Positions 10,193 through 19,958 of a DNA stretch of 64,000 bases are shown here, piece by piece. Numbering within the stretch: position 1 is the stretch's first letter; each line of letters begins with the position of its first letter. The notes beneath the pieces are model-generated. The model made no database searches. It had not been told where the DNA came from and saw nothing but the letters and a program-made list of their open reading frames with translations. The stretch lies in the NCBI GenBank assembly GCA_028278675.1, contig JAQAJJ010000001.1:62001-126000 (forward strand), in the 5' to 3' direction. The position numbers and the translations under genes were made by a program. The DNA comes from Candidatus Azophilus lithoversatilis (lineage in GTDB: Bacteria; Pseudomonadota; Gammaproteobacteria; Pseudomonadales; Azotimanducaceae).

Positions 10193-10650
10193 CGGAAACT
10201 GATCTTGCTTGGATGGGACGGGCCCTTGAGCTGGCCGAGAGCGCTGCAACTCAGGGCGAAGTGCCGGTCGGGGCCGTTGTGGTGGACACGGCGGGCAATA
10301 CCTTGCTCGGCCGGGGCCGCAACCGGGTCATCGAGCAGCGCGACCCGAGCGCTCATGCGGAGATCGTCGCGCTTCGCGAAGCTGGGACGGCACGGGGCAA
10401 CTACCGGCTGCCGGGTGCCACTGTTTACGTTACCGTGGAGCCCTGCACCATGTGTGCGGGCGCCTTGGTTCACGCCCGCATCCAACGGCTGGTGTTCGGA
10501 GCGTCGGAGCCGCGGGCGGGCGCCGTGGAAAGCCGGGCGCGGGTGTTGGACAACCCGGCGCACAACCATCGAGTGGCTGTCAGCAGCGGTGTCATGGCAG
10601 CGGAGTGCGGCGCCCTGATGCGTGCGTTTTTCGAGGAGCGGCGGTCGTGA
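10183..10650 (+). CDS. tadA: tRNA(Arg) adenosine-34 deaminase
   Basis: Deaminates A34 to inosine in tRNA-Arg(ACG), allowing one tRNA to read CGU/CGC/CGA. At 155 aa it has the zinc-site motifs HAE (with the proton-shuttle Glu, in [14 protein letters not shown]) and PCTMC ([17 protein letters not shown]). GTG 10183 overlaps the guaA end by 10 nt. The stop overlaps the purL start as GTGA, so guaA-tadA-purL look translationally coupled. Confidence 0.95.
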   Translation: MGIAETDLAWMGRALELAESAATQGEVPVGAVVVDTAGNTLLGRGRNRVIEQRDPSAHAEIVALREAGTARGNYRLPGATVYVTVEPCTMCAGALVHARIQRLVFGASEPRAGAVESRARVLDNPAHNHRVAVSSGVMAAECGALMRAFFEERRS

Positions 10651-13600
10651 CCGGCGTCTTGGCACTCGCGGGTCCGCCGGCGCGATCCGATTTCGCCTTG
10701 AGCAAGCTTCGGAAATCCCTCGGACTGGAGGTCCTCCACGCCGAGTACGTGCATGTCTTGAGCCTTGCTGAGGCGCTCGATGCCTTGGAACTGAAGCGGA
10801 CACAGGATCTTTTGCAGTACGGGCCAAGACGGGATCGCCCTGCGTTTGTGGATGGCGACGGCGGTGTGCAGCGCATGGCCACCGTCATGCCGCGGGCGGG
10901 GCTCATTTCTCCATGGTCGAGCAAGGCCACGGACATCTTCCGCATTTGCGGGCTCGGCAAGGTGGTTCGGGTGGAGCGGGGGGTGCGCTGGTTTGCCGCT
11001 CCCGGGATGGATGAGTCCCTTGTCGGGCAGCTCTACGACCGAATGACCGAGGCGCCCATGGACGAGGCGGCTTTCGAGCGCCTGTTTGAGACGCAGCCGC
11101 CACGGCCCTTCGCCCGGATCCCGGTGCTGGCGGAGGGGTCGGCGGCGCTCGAAGCGGCCAACAGCCAGCTCGGCTTGGCGTTGGCTGCGCAGGAAATCCG
11201 CTATTTGGCGGATGCTTTTGCCGAACTCGGGCGCGACCCCACGGATGTGGAGCTGATGATGTTCGCCCAAGCGAACTCTGAGCACTGCCGCCACAAGATC
11301 TTCAACGCAAGCTGGACCATCGACGGCCAGCCCATGGATCACTCGCTGTTCGACATGATCCGCCACACCGCTCGGGCGACCAACGGCTTTGGCATCTTGA
11401 GCGCCTACGCCGACAATGCGGCGGTCATCGCCGGTCCGCCCAATCAGCGCTTGATGGCGGACCCGCGCACTCGTCAATACCGCTACGTCGATGAGCAGGC
11501 GCCGGTGCTGATGAAGGTCGAGACACACAATCATCCCACCGCCATCGCGCCTTATCCGGGGGCGGCCACCGGCAGTGGCGGTGAGATTCGGGACGAGGGC
11601 GCGGTGGGACGCGGCTCCAAGCCCAAGGCGGGGCTGACCGGGTTCACCACCTCGCACCTGAACATCCCCGGCTGCCCGGAGCCTTGGGAAATCGGCACCG
11701 GCAAGCCGGAGACCATGGCCTCGGCGCTCGACATCATGCTCGAAGGCCCGATCGGCGCGGCGGCCTTCAACAACGAGTACGGTCGTCCGGGCCTGGGCGG
11801 CTACTTCCGCACCTTTGAGCAGCACGATCCCAACGATCCGCAGGTGGTGCGCGGCTACCACAAGCCCGTGATGATCGCCGGCGGCCTCGGCACGATCCGG
11901 CCCGGTCATGTGCAGGCCGAGGGCTTTGCGCCGGGCACCCAACTCGTGGTGCTCGGCGGACCGGCCATGCTCATTGGCTTGGGTGGCGGTGCCGCTTCGA
12001 GCATGGCGTCGGGGGCGAGCTCGTCGGAACTGGACTTTGCCTCCGTGCAGCGGGACAACGCGGAGATGCAGCGCCGTTGCCAGGAGGTCATCGACGCCTG
12101 CACGGCCTTGGGCGACCTAAATCCCATATTGCTGATTCACGATGTTGGCGCGGGTGGGCTGTCGAACGCCCTGCCGGAACTGGTCAAGGATGCCGGCACC
12201 GGCGGGCGCTTTGAGCTGCGCAAGGTGCCCAATGCCGACGCCGGCATGTCGCCCGCGGAGATTTGGTGCAATGAGGCCCAGGAGCGCTATGTGTTGGGCG
12301 TTGCCAAGGCGCGCTTGGACGAATTCGCGGCGCTTTGCGAGCGCGAGCGCTGTCCCTGGGCGGCGATTGGCGAGGCGACCGCCGAAAAAGACTTGGTGGT
12401 GCGGGATGAAGCCTTCGACGACCGTCCGGTGGACATGCCGCTGTCGGTGCTGTTTGGCAGCCCGCCGGCGCTGCACCGGGCGATCAAGCGATCGGCGCCG
12501 GCGCCCGCGCCCTTGGACTTGTCCAGTGTGAATATCGAGGAAGCGATTCATCGAGTGCTCGGCTTTCCGGCGGTGGCCAGCAAGCAATATCTGATCACCA
12601 TTGGCGACCGCAGCATCACTGGCCTCGTGGCCCGCGAGCAGATGGTCGGACCGTGGCAGGTGCCGGTGAGCGATGTGGCGGTGACCTTGGCGGGGTTCCG
12701 CACCTTTCGCGGCGAGGCGATGGCGATGGGCGAACGGTCTCCCCTCGCCCTGATCGATCCAGCGGCCTCCGCCCGTCTGGCGGTTGGGGAGGCGTTGACC
12801 AATCTCTTCGCTGCGGATATTGAAGCGCTCGATCGGGTGGTTCTCTCCGCCAACTGGATGGCGGCGGCGGGCAGGGACGCGGAGGAGCAGGCGTTGTTCG
12901 ACGCGGTGCGCGCCGTTGGGCTGGATCTGTGTCCGCAGCTTGGCATCGCCATTCCGGTGGGCAAGGACAGCCTGTCCATGGCCACGGGCTGGTCGGAGCA
13001 CGGTGATCGACACAGCGTCGTCTCGCCGATGACGCTGATCGTGTCGGCATTCGCGCCCGTGGTGGATGCGCGGCGGACCCTGACGCCCGCTCTGCGGCGC
13101 ACGCCTTCCCGGCTGCTGCTGGTGGACATCGGTGGCGGGCAGGGGCGTCTTGGCGGCAGCGCATTGGCCCAGTGCTACGGACAACTTGGAGATGTGTGTC
13201 CAGACCTGGATGACGCATTGGCGTTGGCTGGGGCCTTGCGGGCCACGGCGGCACTCAGCCGGGAAGGTGCGCTGCTGGCCTATCACGACCGGTCCGATGG
13301 TGGGCTGCTGGCCACCTTGGCGGAAATGGCGTTTGCCGGGCGGGTTGGCTGGGAGATCGACGTCGGGGATGAGAGTCTCTTGGCCGCGCTGTTTGCGGAG
13401 GAACTCGGTTGGGTGGTCCAAGTTGCTGATGCCCAAGTGGCCCGGATGAAGACCGCTTATGCGGATGCGGGCGTGAGGGTGGTTGATCTTGGCGCGGTGC
13501 GGACCGATGAGAGGCTGCGGATCCGCCATCGAGGCGCCGTCGTGGTGGACTCGGAGCGGGCCGCGTGGCAACGCCGGTGGGCGTCGCCAAGCTATCGGAT

Positions 13601-14507
13601 GCAGCGTCTGCGCGACAACCCCCAAGCAGCCGACGAAGAGTACGCAGGCGTCAGTGAAGCCGACCCGGGGCTGTCCGCCAAGCTGACGTTTGATCCGCGC
13701 GAGCTCGAGGCTGCGGCCTTCTCCATCGGCCAGTCGCGTCCGCGTGTTGCGGTGCTGCGGGAACAGGGCGTCAATGGGCACCTGGAAATGGCCGCGGCCT
13801 TCGACCGCGCTGGATACAGGGCTGTGGATGTCCACATGACGGAGCTGATTTCGGGTGCGGTTTCGCTGCTCGACTTCCCGGTGCTTGCCGCCTGTGGCGG
13901 CTTTTCCTACGGCGACGTGCTTGGTGGCGGGGGTGGCTGGGCGAAGAGCATCCTCCATCACGACGCGGTCCGCGACGCCTTCGCCGCCTTTTTCGCCGCC
14001 GATCGACTGGCGCTCGGGGTCTGCAACGGCTGCCAGATGATGGCCCATCTCAAGGCGCTCATTCCGGGTGCTGACTCCTGGCCAAGATTCGTGCGCAATC
14101 GCTCGGAGCAGTTCGAAGGACGCAACGTGCTGGTGCGGATCAACCCAAGCGATTCGCCTTGGCTGGCCGGCATGGCGGGCAGCGTCCTGCCGGTGCCCGT
14201 CGCCCACGGCGAGGGCCGCGCCGAATTCACCAATCCGGACGATCTTGGGCAATTGGCCTCATCGGGCCTTGTTGCGGCGCAGTACGTGGACACACATCAT
14301 CAGGTGTCGCAAGCCTACCCTGCCAATCCCAACGGTTCAGCGGACGGCCTGGCAGGCGTCACGGCGGCTAGCGGCCGGGTGTTGGTCTTGATGCCGCATC
14401 CCGAAAGGGTGTTCCGCAGCATCCAGAACGCATGGACCGAACCGTCCTGGGGTGAGGACGGCCCTTGGATGCGATTGTTCCGTAATGCGATGCGGGTTTT
14501 GAGCTAG
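10647..14507 (+). CDS. purL: Phosphoribosylformylglycinamidine synthase (large, single-chain)
   Basis: Fourth step of de novo purine synthesis: FGAR + glutamine + ATP to FGAM. The 1286 aa match the long PurL type. It has an N-terminal PurS-like part, a linker ([18 protein letters not shown]), two synthetase halves (for example [20 protein letters not shown] and [11 protein letters not shown]) and a C-terminal class I glutaminase (GVCNGCQMM with nucleophile Cys; MPHPERVFR with His/Glu). The GTG start at 10647 overlaps the tadA stop and has AGGAG upstream. The longer ORF in the track, starting at 10452, runs antiphase through tadA and is rejected. Confidence 0.97.
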   Translation: MTGVLALAGPPARSDFALSKLRKSLGLEVLHAEYVHVLSLAEALDALELKRTQDLLQYGPRRDRPAFVDGDGGVQRMATVMPRAGLISPWSSKATDIFRICGLGKVVRVERGVRWFAAPGMDESLVGQLYDRMTEAPMDEAAFERLFETQPPRPFARIPVLAEGSAALEAANSQLGLALAAQEIRYLADAFAELGRDPTDVELMMFAQANSEHCRHKIFNASWTIDGQPMDHSLFDMIRHTARATNGFGILSAYADNAAVIAGPPNQRLMADPRTRQYRYVDEQAPVLMKVETHNHPTAIAPYPGAATGSGGEIRDEGAVGRGSKPKAGLTGFTTSHLNIPGCPEPWEIGTGKPETMASALDIMLEGPIGAAAFNNEYGRPGLGGYFRTFEQHDPNDPQVVRGYHKPVMIAGGLGTIRPGHVQAEGFAPGTQLVVLGGPAMLIGLGGGAASSMASGASSSELDFASVQRDNAEMQRRCQEVIDACTALGDLNPILLIHDVGAGGLSNALPELVKDAGTGGRFELRKVPNADAGMSPAEIWCNEAQERYVLGVAKARLDEFAALCERERCPWAAIGEATAEKDLVVRDEAFDDRPVDMPLSVLFGSPPALHRAIKRSAPAPAPLDLSSVNIEEAIHRVLGFPAVASKQYLITIGDRSITGLVAREQMVGPWQVPVSDVAVTLAGFRTFRGEAMAMGERSPLALIDPAASARLAVGEALTNLFAADIEALDRVVLSANWMAAAGRDAEEQALFDAVRAVGLDLCPQLGIAIPVGKDSLSMATGWSEHGDRHSVVSPMTLIVSAFAPVVDARRTLTPALRRTPSRLLLVDIGGGQGRLGGSALAQCYGQLGDVCPDLDDALALAGALRATAALSREGALLAYHDRSDGGLLATLAEMAFAGRVGWEIDVGDESLLAALFAEELGWVVQVADAQVARMKTAYADAGVRVVDLGAVRTDERLRIRHRGAVVVDSERAAWQRRWASPSYRMQRLRDNPQAADEEYAGVSEADPGLSAKLTFDPRELEAAAFSIGQSRPRVAVLREQGVNGHLEMAAAFDRAGYRAVDVHMTELISGAVSLLDFPVLAACGGFSYGDVLGGGGGWAKSILHHDAVRDAFAAFFAADRLALGVCNGCQMMAHLKALIPGADSWPRFVRNRSEQFEGRNVLVRINPSDSPWLAGMAGSVLPVPVAHGEGRAEFTNPDDLGQLASSGLVAAQYVDTHHQVSQAYPANPNGSADGLAGVTAASGRVLVLMPHPERVFRSIQNAWTEPSWGEDGPWMRLFRNAMRVLS

Positions 14508-14540
14508 ACGTTTCCTTCCCTGCCGCTGCCCCCTTCCGAA

Positions 14541-14558
14541 TTGGGACACAGACACATT
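14541..14558 (+). repeat. GGGACACAGACACATTCC motif beside the RAYT gene
   Basis: Lies between purL and the REP-associated transposase. The segment GGACACAGACACATTCCG matches 16 of 18 positions of the core of the repeat array upstream of ffh (reverse strand). TTGGGACACAGAC is shared exactly with that array's terminal partial unit. It is a candidate target or end motif of the RAYT. Confidence 0.5.
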
Positions 14559-14690
14559 CCGTCCTACAGGCTGGTCGTCATATCGCACCTGCTGCTTCCG
14601 TAAATCTGCTGTTTTCGGGTGGCGAATTCCGGTATGGACTGCAGAGATTGCCGTCTAGACATCCTTGCGAACATTGGCAATTCTCATGCG

Positions 14691-15626
14691 ATGGCTACCC
14701 CACGCTACAAACTGGTGGATTCCGAACGTGCCATGAGTTACCACTTGGTCTCTCGCTGCGTTCGCGGTGCCTGGCTGTGTGGCAGAGATAGGCGCACGGG
14801 CAAGGACTACTCGCATCGCAAGCGCTGGCTGATTGAGCGGCTCTTGTTCCTGGCACAGTTTTTCGCAGTTGAGATCGACTCGTACAGCGTGATGAGCAAC
14901 CACTTTCACTTGGTGGCTTTTTTCGATCCCAAAAAGTGCTTCTCGTGGACCAACGAGGAAGTAGCATTTCGGTGGGTTGAAGCCTTTCCGCCCACCGAAG
15001 ACGGCCAAGTTGTGGAAGAGCGCAAGTCCATTGAGCGAGACCGGCTGCTAAGTGATCCCAAGCGGTTGGAACAAGCCCGCCGCACCTTGGGTTCCCTCTC
15101 CGATTTCATGAAGCACCTCAAGCAGCCGATTGCTCGCCGGGCGAACAAGGAGGATGGCTGCAAGGGGCATTTCTTCGAACAGCGGTTTTACTCCGGGGCC
15201 TTGCTTAGCGAAAAGGCAGTGCTCGCTGCCATGGCCTATGTGGACTTGAATCCGATTCGGGCGAAACTCGCGAAGCGGTTGGAGGAATGCACGGATGCAT
15301 CCATTGGAGAGCGGCTTCGGGAGAATGACTTAGCTGCACTCGATGAGTTTCTGGCACCTGTGGCTTCTGGGCTCAGTGAAGAGAAGCCGCAAACCCCGCG
15401 GATTGAGATGACGTTGAAACAGTATTTGGGGCTGCTCAACAGCCTCATCGAAGCCGATGCCGCGGAAAGCCGGGCAACGGCGAGACACCCGGATCACACG
15501 AGCCGATGGATGGCCCGAGTGGCCTCGATTCGCAAGCGCCAGCGTGCCTTTGGGCCAGTGGAATTGCTCAAGAACTGGATTGCGGATCGGGGCTTGCAAC
15601 TTCGCGAGGTTCCCCTGCTCGACTAG
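14691..15626 (+). CDS. REP-associated tyrosine transposase (RAYT, Y1/IS200-like)
   Basis: A 311-aa protein of the TnpA_REP / Y1 transposase superfamily, HUH nucleases that act on single-stranded REP elements rather than moving as a normal IS. It has an N-terminal YHLVSRCVRGAWLCG strand, the metal-binding HUH motif in YSVMSNHFHLVAFF, and the C-terminal AMAYVDLNPIRAKLAKRLEE typical of the family. The catalytic Tyr is presumably in the mid-region helix. I chose ATG 14691 (MATPRYKL), a common family start, over the GTG at 14619. No inverted repeats bound it, as expected for a domesticated single-copy gene. REP-like palindromes elsewhere in the window are possible substrates. Confidence 0.88.
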   Translation: MATPRYKLVDSERAMSYHLVSRCVRGAWLCGRDRRTGKDYSHRKRWLIERLLFLAQFFAVEIDSYSVMSNHFHLVAFFDPKKCFSWTNEEVAFRWVEAFPPTEDGQVVEERKSIERDRLLSDPKRLEQARRTLGSLSDFMKHLKQPIARRANKEDGCKGHFFEQRFYSGALLSEKAVLAAMAYVDLNPIRAKLAKRLEECTDASIGERLRENDLAALDEFLAPVASGLSEEKPQTPRIEMTLKQYLGLLNSLIEADAAESRATARHPDHTSRWMARVASIRKRQRAFGPVELLKNWIADRGLQLREVPLLD

Positions 15627-15870
15627 GGCCCAATCACGCTGGCCAGCTTGGCGGTGTTGGGCCTTGGGTTACGCCAATCAAACCGCAGGAAGGCCCCCGG
15701 GATTAAGAACGCCGTTCGACTCGCATCGAATGAGGGTGAAGCAGCACCGGTTGGTGAGGCCTTGGACGCGACCCGAAGGCCCGCGCCCACTACCCGCTGT
15801 GTGGCATCGTCGGCTGCTCACTTGGAGATTGGCCGTGTGCAGCTGCTTCGCCTTGCCCGAGCTAAACCAC
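15627..15870. other. Intergenic stretch, no gene recognised
   Basis: About 240 nt between the RAYT gene and the leu leader promoter. ORFs crossing it have no recognisable protein features. It contains GGCCTTGGGTTACGCC (15660-15675), which recurs with one added base at 45028-45044 in the REP-like region near 45 kb. Confidence 0.4.
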
Positions 15871-15874
15871 CCCC

Positions 15875-15903
15875 TTGACAAACCCACCCACCATCGCGAT
15901 AGT
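15875..15903 (+). promoter_or_regulatory. Sigma70-type promoter for leu leader-leuA
   Basis: A perfect -35 TTGACA (15875-15880), a 17-nt spacer and a -10-like GATAGT (15898-15903, 4/6). Transcription would start about 15910, almost on top of the leader ORF, so the leader could be translated from a nearly leaderless GTG or the true start may be a little upstream. Confidence 0.55.
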
Positions 15904-15910
15904 GCGCCGC

Positions 15911-15982
15911 GTGAACAAGCTTCCCTCCCAAAGCCTCTCCTTGCGCCCGCAAGGCCTGCACTTGCGCCTGCTGCCGGCGTAG
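15911..15982 (+). CDS. Putative leucine-rich leader peptide of leuA
   Basis: A 23-residue ORF (GTG start, TAG stop), too short for the ORF track, just downstream of a TTGACA promoter and 76 nt before leuA. Seven of 23 residues are Leu, four of them in the terminal GLHLRLLPA. This is what a leucine-sensing attenuation leader should look like: stalling at clustered Leu codons when charged tRNA-Leu is scarce. No good Shine-Dalgarno precedes the GTG. Its coding status is inferred from position, composition and the overlapping alternative hairpins. Confidence 0.55.
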   Translation: MNKLPSQSLSLRPQGLHLRLLPA

Positions 15983-16015
15983 CCGGCACATCTCACCCCC
16001 CAAGGGCAAACGCCC
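15939..16015 (+). promoter_or_regulatory. leuA leader: Alternative hairpins of a leuA attenuator-like leader RNA
   Basis: CTTGCG (15940-15945), CGCAAG (15948-15953) and CTTGCG (15961-15966) allow the middle segment to pair with either flank, giving mutually exclusive stems. Next comes a stem TGCCGG/CCGGCA with a 5-nt loop (15972-15988) covering the leader stop codon, then a short GGGC-AAAC-GCCC hairpin (16004-16015). There is no U-run, so a classical Rho-independent attenuator is not evident. Translational or Rho-dependent control is possible. Confidence 0.5.
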
Positions 16016-16058
16016 GACTCGACCCCAAGCCCCGATCCACTCAGCAGGAGTCTTTGCC

Positions 16059-17777
16059 ATGAGCGAGCCTGTCGCAGTCAGCGAACCCCAATCGTCCGCA
16101 CATAAACCGCGCAGCCGTGCCAGCGGCGCGATGCCGTTCCACAAGTACCGCCCGGTCGCGCCCATCGACCTGCCCGAACGACAATGGCCGGGTCGGACCC
16201 TTGACCGCGCCCCCCGCTGGTGCAGCGTGGATCTGCGGGACGGCAACCAGGCCCTGATCGATCCGATGAACGTGCAGGAAAAGCTGCGCATGTTCGATTT
16301 GCTGCTTGAGGTCGGCTTCGCGGAGATTGAGGTCGGCTTCCCCGCGGCATCGCAGCCGGACTTCGACTTCATCCGCCGTATCATCGACGAAGGCCGGATT
16401 CCTGATGGCGTTGCCATCCAAGTGCTGTGTCAGGCGCGTGAGGAGCTCATCGAGCGCACCGTGGAAGCCTTGGCCGGCGCGCCCAAGGTCATTTTCCATC
16501 TGTACAACTCCACTTCGGAGCTGCAGCGGCGGGTGGTTTTCGGGATGGACCGCCAGGGCATCATCGACCTCGCTGTTAAGGGCGTCTCCTTGGTCAAGGC
16601 GGGCCTTGCGGCCTTGGATGCCGACATCACCTTCGAGTACTCGCCGGAGAGCTTCACCGGCACGGAACTTGATTTCGCCGTGGACATCTGCACTGCTGTG
16701 GCGGAGCAGTGGGACGCGACGATTGAGAAACCGATGATCGTCAACCTTCCGTCCACGGTGGAGATGGCCACGCCGAATGTCTATGCGGACCAGATCGAAT
16801 GGTTCGTCAGCCACTTCCCGCACCGCGACAAGGCGGTGATCAGCCTGCACACCCACAACGACCGCGGCACCGGCATCGCCGCCACTGAGTTGGCGCTGCT
16901 CGCGGGCGCCGAACGGGTTGAAGGCACCCTGTTCGGCAACGGCGAGCGCACCGGCAATTGCGACATCGTCACCACGGCGATGAACCTCTTCAGCCAGGGG
17001 GTGGATCCGGAACTGGACTTCCGCAACATGCCGCGCATCCGCCAGACCGTGGAGGCCATCAACAAGCTGCCCGTGCACGAACGCCACCCCTACGCGGGCG
17101 ACTTGGTGTTCACGGCGTTCTCAGGCTCTCATCAGGACGCCATCAAAAAGGGCATGGCGCGAGTGGATCCCGGCCGCTGGGAAGTGCCCTACCTGCCCAT
17201 TGATCCTGGCGATGTGGGTTCGTCCTACAAGGAAACCGTGCGCGTCAACAGCCAGTCCGGCAAGGGCGGCGTCGGCTTTCTGCTCGAGGAGTTCTACGGC
17301 ATCATTCTGCCCCGGGAGATGCTCAAGGAGTTCAGCGGTGTCGTCCAAAAGCTAACCGAGACACTCGACAGGGAAGTCAAGGTCCTTGAAATCTATCAAG
17401 CGCTGCTTGATGAGTACGCGGTGGATAGCGGCCCCTACCGCCTGATTGACTTTGACGTGCTTACCGGGCGTCGCGCCGAGCAAAGGTGCGTCGCCCGCAT
17501 CGAGGCGTCCGAGCAACCGGTGACCATCGATGGTGAGGGCGGCGGTCCCATTGAAGCTTTCGTTAATGGCCTTGAGGAGACCTTTAACGAGCCCGTCAAC
17601 ATCGTCGAATACCACGAACATGCGCTAACCACCGGTAGTGATGCCCAAGCCATCTGCCTGCTGGCCATCGAAGATGCCGATGGCGGGCGTTGCTATGGTG
17701 TGGGTCTTAGCCGCAACACCATCCCGGCATCCTTCAATGGGGTGGTCGCGGCTGTGAACCGCCGTTGGCGGCATTAG
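16059..17777 (+). CDS. leuA: 2-isopropylmalate synthase (long LeuA type)
   Basis: First step of leucine biosynthesis: condenses 2-ketoisovalerate with acetyl-CoA. At 572 aa it is the long form beginning FHKYRPVAPIDLPERQWPGR. The TIM-barrel catalytic domain carries the metal and substrate motif WCSVDLRDGNQALIDPM and the metal ligands HTHNDRGTG. A linker and a C-terminal LeuA_dimer domain (residues about 430-560), where leucine feedback acts in the family, follow. AGGAG lies 8 nt before ATG 16059. It stands alone: leuB, leuC and leuD are not adjacent. The leader upstream suggests leucine-responsive control. Confidence 0.96.
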   Translation: MSEPVAVSEPQSSAHKPRSRASGAMPFHKYRPVAPIDLPERQWPGRTLDRAPRWCSVDLRDGNQALIDPMNVQEKLRMFDLLLEVGFAEIEVGFPAASQPDFDFIRRIIDEGRIPDGVAIQVLCQAREELIERTVEALAGAPKVIFHLYNSTSELQRRVVFGMDRQGIIDLAVKGVSLVKAGLAALDADITFEYSPESFTGTELDFAVDICTAVAEQWDATIEKPMIVNLPSTVEMATPNVYADQIEWFVSHFPHRDKAVISLHTHNDRGTGIAATELALLAGAERVEGTLFGNGERTGNCDIVTTAMNLFSQGVDPELDFRNMPRIRQTVEAINKLPVHERHPYAGDLVFTAFSGSHQDAIKKGMARVDPGRWEVPYLPIDPGDVGSSYKETVRVNSQSGKGGVGFLLEEFYGIILPREMLKEFSGVVQKLTETLDREVKVLEIYQALLDEYAVDSGPYRLIDFDVLTGRRAEQRCVARIEASEQPVTIDGEGGGPIEAFVNGLEETFNEPVNIVEYHEHALTTGSDAQAICLLAIEDADGGRCYGVGLSRNTIPASFNGVVAAVNRRWRH

Positions 17778-17808
17778 AAGGCACTTCGTCGGAGGTGAAG
17801 CGCCTTCA
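17778..17808. terminator. Imperfect hairpin between leuA and corB
   Basis: GAAGGC...GCCTTC outer arms with inner CTTC/GAAG arms lie between the convergent leuA and corB ends. No T-run follows on either strand, so it is a weak bidirectional terminator candidate. Confidence 0.3.
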
Positions 17809-19134
17809 ATCGGTTGCACCGTCCCTTCTTCCCACGGAGGAGAGGGGGGCTGGGCGAACGCCTGTTGCTTGGGGGTGTTTCCCTACAGCCGGCCTCACTA
17901 TGAGGTGCTTGATGACGTTGTCGCTGATCTGCAGGGTTTCAACGAGATAGCCGTCGAGGCGCAGGCACAAATTGGTGTCGGGAATGGTTTGCAAGGCTTC
18001 CACGACCAGCCCGTTTAGGGTCTTGGGGCCGCGGGTGGGCAGGTTCCAGCCCAAGGTGCGGTTGATGTCGCGCAACACTGCAGCGCCGTCAATTAAGTAA
18101 GCGCCGTCCGGCATGGGCATGATTTCCGGCATGTTGGCGGCGTAGTCCGTGGTGAATTCGCCGACGATCTCTTCAAGAATGTCCTCCAGCGTGACGATGC
18201 CCTGCACATCGCCGTATTCATCGACCACCAAGGCCGTGCGCCGTCTCTCGCGCTGAAAATTGACCAACTGGGTGTGCAGGGGCGTTGCCTCCGGCACGTA
18301 GTAAGGCTCGCGCGTCAGTTTCAGCAGGCCATGCTTGTCCAAATCCCGCTGTTCCAAGTGACGGGCCAGCCGTCGCAGGTGCAGCATGCCGACCACGTTG
18401 TTGACATTGTCCCTGTAGATGGGCAAACGGGTATGCTGGCTGCTGGCGAGGGCATCCAGGATGTCATCCATGTCGTCATGAAGGTCGATGCCTATGATTT
18501 CATCTCGGGGCACCATAATGTCATTGACGGTGACGTTCTCCAGATCCAGGATGCTGAGCAGCATGCTCTTGTGCCGAGCTGAAACCCGAGCCGACTCGCG
18601 CACCACCGTGCGCAGCTCCTCGGCGCTGAGATGGTCGTTGTTGTCGGTGCTGCCAATGAACGGCTTGGCGATTGCGTTGCTGACCCCGTTGGTGAGCCAG
18701 ACCAGCGGACGGGTCAGCTTCAGCAACGGCTCCAGCACATGGGCGGAGCCGAAGGCCAGCGCCTCCGGCCGCCGGGCGGCGATGGTCTTGGGCGTCACTT
18801 CGGCGAAGACCAGGAAGAACAGGGTGAGCGCTATGGGCGCAAGGACCACCCCGGTGTCTCCGAACAGGCGCAGCCCGATCACCGCGCCGAGGCTGGCGGC
18901 GAGGAAGTTGACGAAGTTGTTGCCGATCAGAATGACGCCAAGCAGCCGGTCCGGCTGTTCGGTCAGCCGCAGCGCCTTGCGCGCCCCGGCGTGGCCCTCG
19001 CCGGCCAAGTGCCGCAACCGGTAGCGGTTCAATGCCGTCATCGCGGTTTCCGACGAGGAAAAGTAGGCGGAAAGCGCCGTCAGCCCCAGAATCGTCCCTA
19101 GCAGCGCCGAAGTGGAGAGCTCCGCTAGGGTCAT
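17806..19134 (-). CDS. CorB/CNNM family membrane protein with CBS pair
   Basis: A 442-aa membrane protein of the HlyC/CorC-CNNM (YfjD/CorB) family, linked to Mg2+ (and Co2+) transport. It has an N-terminal DUF21 domain with about four membrane segments (LLGTILGLTALSAYFSSSETAMTAL; VILIGNNFVNFLAASLGAVIGL), then two CBS domains (about residues 205-325; DIMVPRDEIIGIDLHDD and VVDEYGDVQGIVTLEDILEEIVGE), then a CorC-type C-terminal domain. ATG 19134 shares one base with the stop of the upstream ypjD-like gene. The ORF track's upstream extension is in antiphase with that gene and is rejected. The corB-ypjD-ffh order is conserved in gammaproteobacteria. Confidence 0.9.
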   Translation of the reverse strand: MTLAELSTSALLGTILGLTALSAYFSSSETAMTALNRYRLRHLAGEGHAGARKALRLTEQPDRLLGVILIGNNFVNFLAASLGAVIGLRLFGDTGVVLAPIALTLFFLVFAEVTPKTIAARRPEALAFGSAHVLEPLLKLTRPLVWLTNGVSNAIAKPFIGSTDNNDHLSAEELRTVVRESARVSARHKSMLLSILDLENVTVNDIMVPRDEIIGIDLHDDMDDILDALASSQHTRLPIYRDNVNNVVGMLHLRRLARHLEQRDLDKHGLLKLTREPYYVPEATPLHTQLVNFQRERRRTALVVDEYGDVQGIVTLEDILEEIVGEFTTDYAANMPEIMPMPDGAYLIDGAAVLRDINRTLGWNLPTRGPKTLNGLVVEALQTIPDTNLCLRLDGYLVETLQISDNVIKHLIVRPAVGKHPQATGVRPAPLSSVGRRDGATD

Positions 19135-19958
19135 CAACCCCGTTCCAGCAGCATCTCGAGCACGAATTTGCTGCCGAAGTAGCCGAGCAGCAGGAAGGTA
19201 AAGGCGATGATGGTCCAGCGCACGGCCGATGCGCCGCGCCAGCCAAGCCATAGACGGCCAGCCAACAGACCCCCGTAAATCGCCCAGGAAAGAGACGACA
19301 GCACGGTGTGATGCACCACATGTTGGGCGAACATGTCTTCGAGATAGAGAAAGCCGCTGCCAATTGCGGCTGTCAGGGCTGCGAAGCCGGCCCAAATCAT
19401 GGCGAACAGCAACCGCTCCATGGTCTCCAAGGGCGGCAGGATGCGCAGCAGGAGGATGTGGGTGCGGGTGCGTATGCTGCGCTCGACAAAACCAAGCACA
19501 ATCGACTGAATGGCCGCCATCATCAGTATGCTGTAGGCCAGGATGGAGACGAAGATGTGCGTTCCGAGCCCGGCATCCGAAGCTTCTATCGCCTTGGGTG
19601 GTGGTTGCGCGACCAACGATGCCGAAAGGGCCAGGGCCGATAGCGGAAACAGCACCACGAGCAGGCTGCGGACCGGTTGCGCGGTGCTCAGGATCGTCAC
19701 CAAGGCGGCCATGATTAGGGCAGTGAGGCTAGCCACGGGGAAGAGGCCGAGATTGATGCCTTCAGGGGCGTCAATCTGCGCATAAACCGCGAAGGCGTGC
19801 AGAACAATGGCCGGTGCTGCCAGTGCCACCAGCAGGCGCATGGACAGTTTCGCGTTGTTCGCTAGGGAACTGGCCTGCAGGCTGGTGCCCGCCAAGTACA
19901 AAACGACGGCGATCAAACCCGGCAGTATCGGGCTCGCGGCGGCGGGATCGAGCGGCAT
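19134..19958 (-). CDS. CcsA/YpjD-like cytochrome c assembly family membrane protein
   Basis: A 274-aa integral membrane protein with about eight hydrophobic segments, resembling YpjD and the CcsA/HemX family. Conserved-looking parts are GLGTHIFVSILAYSILMMAA and VVHHTVLSSLSWAIYGGLLAGRLWLGWRG, the latter with the family's His and Trp-rich features. The start is taken at ATG 19958 (MPLDPAAASPILPGLIAVV); the upstream extension in the track is low complexity. It is coupled to corB (TGATG) and divergent from ffh, the usual neighbourhood. Its biochemical role is unclear in the family. Confidence 0.82.
   Translation of the reverse strand: MPLDPAAASPILPGLIAVVLYLAGTSLQASSLANNAKLSMRLLVALAAPAIVLHAFAVYAQIDAPEGINLGLFPVASLTALIMAALVTILSTAQPVRSLLVVLFPLSALALSASLVAQPPPKAIEASDAGLGTHIFVSILAYSILMMAAIQSIVLGFVERSIRTRTHILLLRILPPLETMERLLFAMIWAGFAALTAAIGSGFLYLEDMFAQHVVHHTVLSSLSWAIYGGLLAGRLWLGWRGASAVRWTIIAFTFLLLGYFGSKFVLEMLLERG

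Noticed and set aside
12640-13254. Other purL-overlapping ORFs (for example 12616-13254 minus) as real small genes
   Set aside because: They lie wholly within purL, in antisense frames, with Pro/Arg/Ser-rich shadow composition.
12117-14252. 711-aa minus-strand ORF inside purL
   Set aside because: It is antisense to well-conserved purL motifs and has no domain features; long shadow ORFs are expected at this GC content.
14619-15626. RAYT gene as an active insertion sequence
   Set aside because: No terminal inverted repeats, target duplication or second copy seen; the protein belongs to the REP-associated Y1 group, which is typically single-copy.
16004-16015. Classical Rho-independent terminator before leuA
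   Set aside because: The GGGC-AAAC-GCCC stem is short and followed by GACTCGACC, not a U-run.
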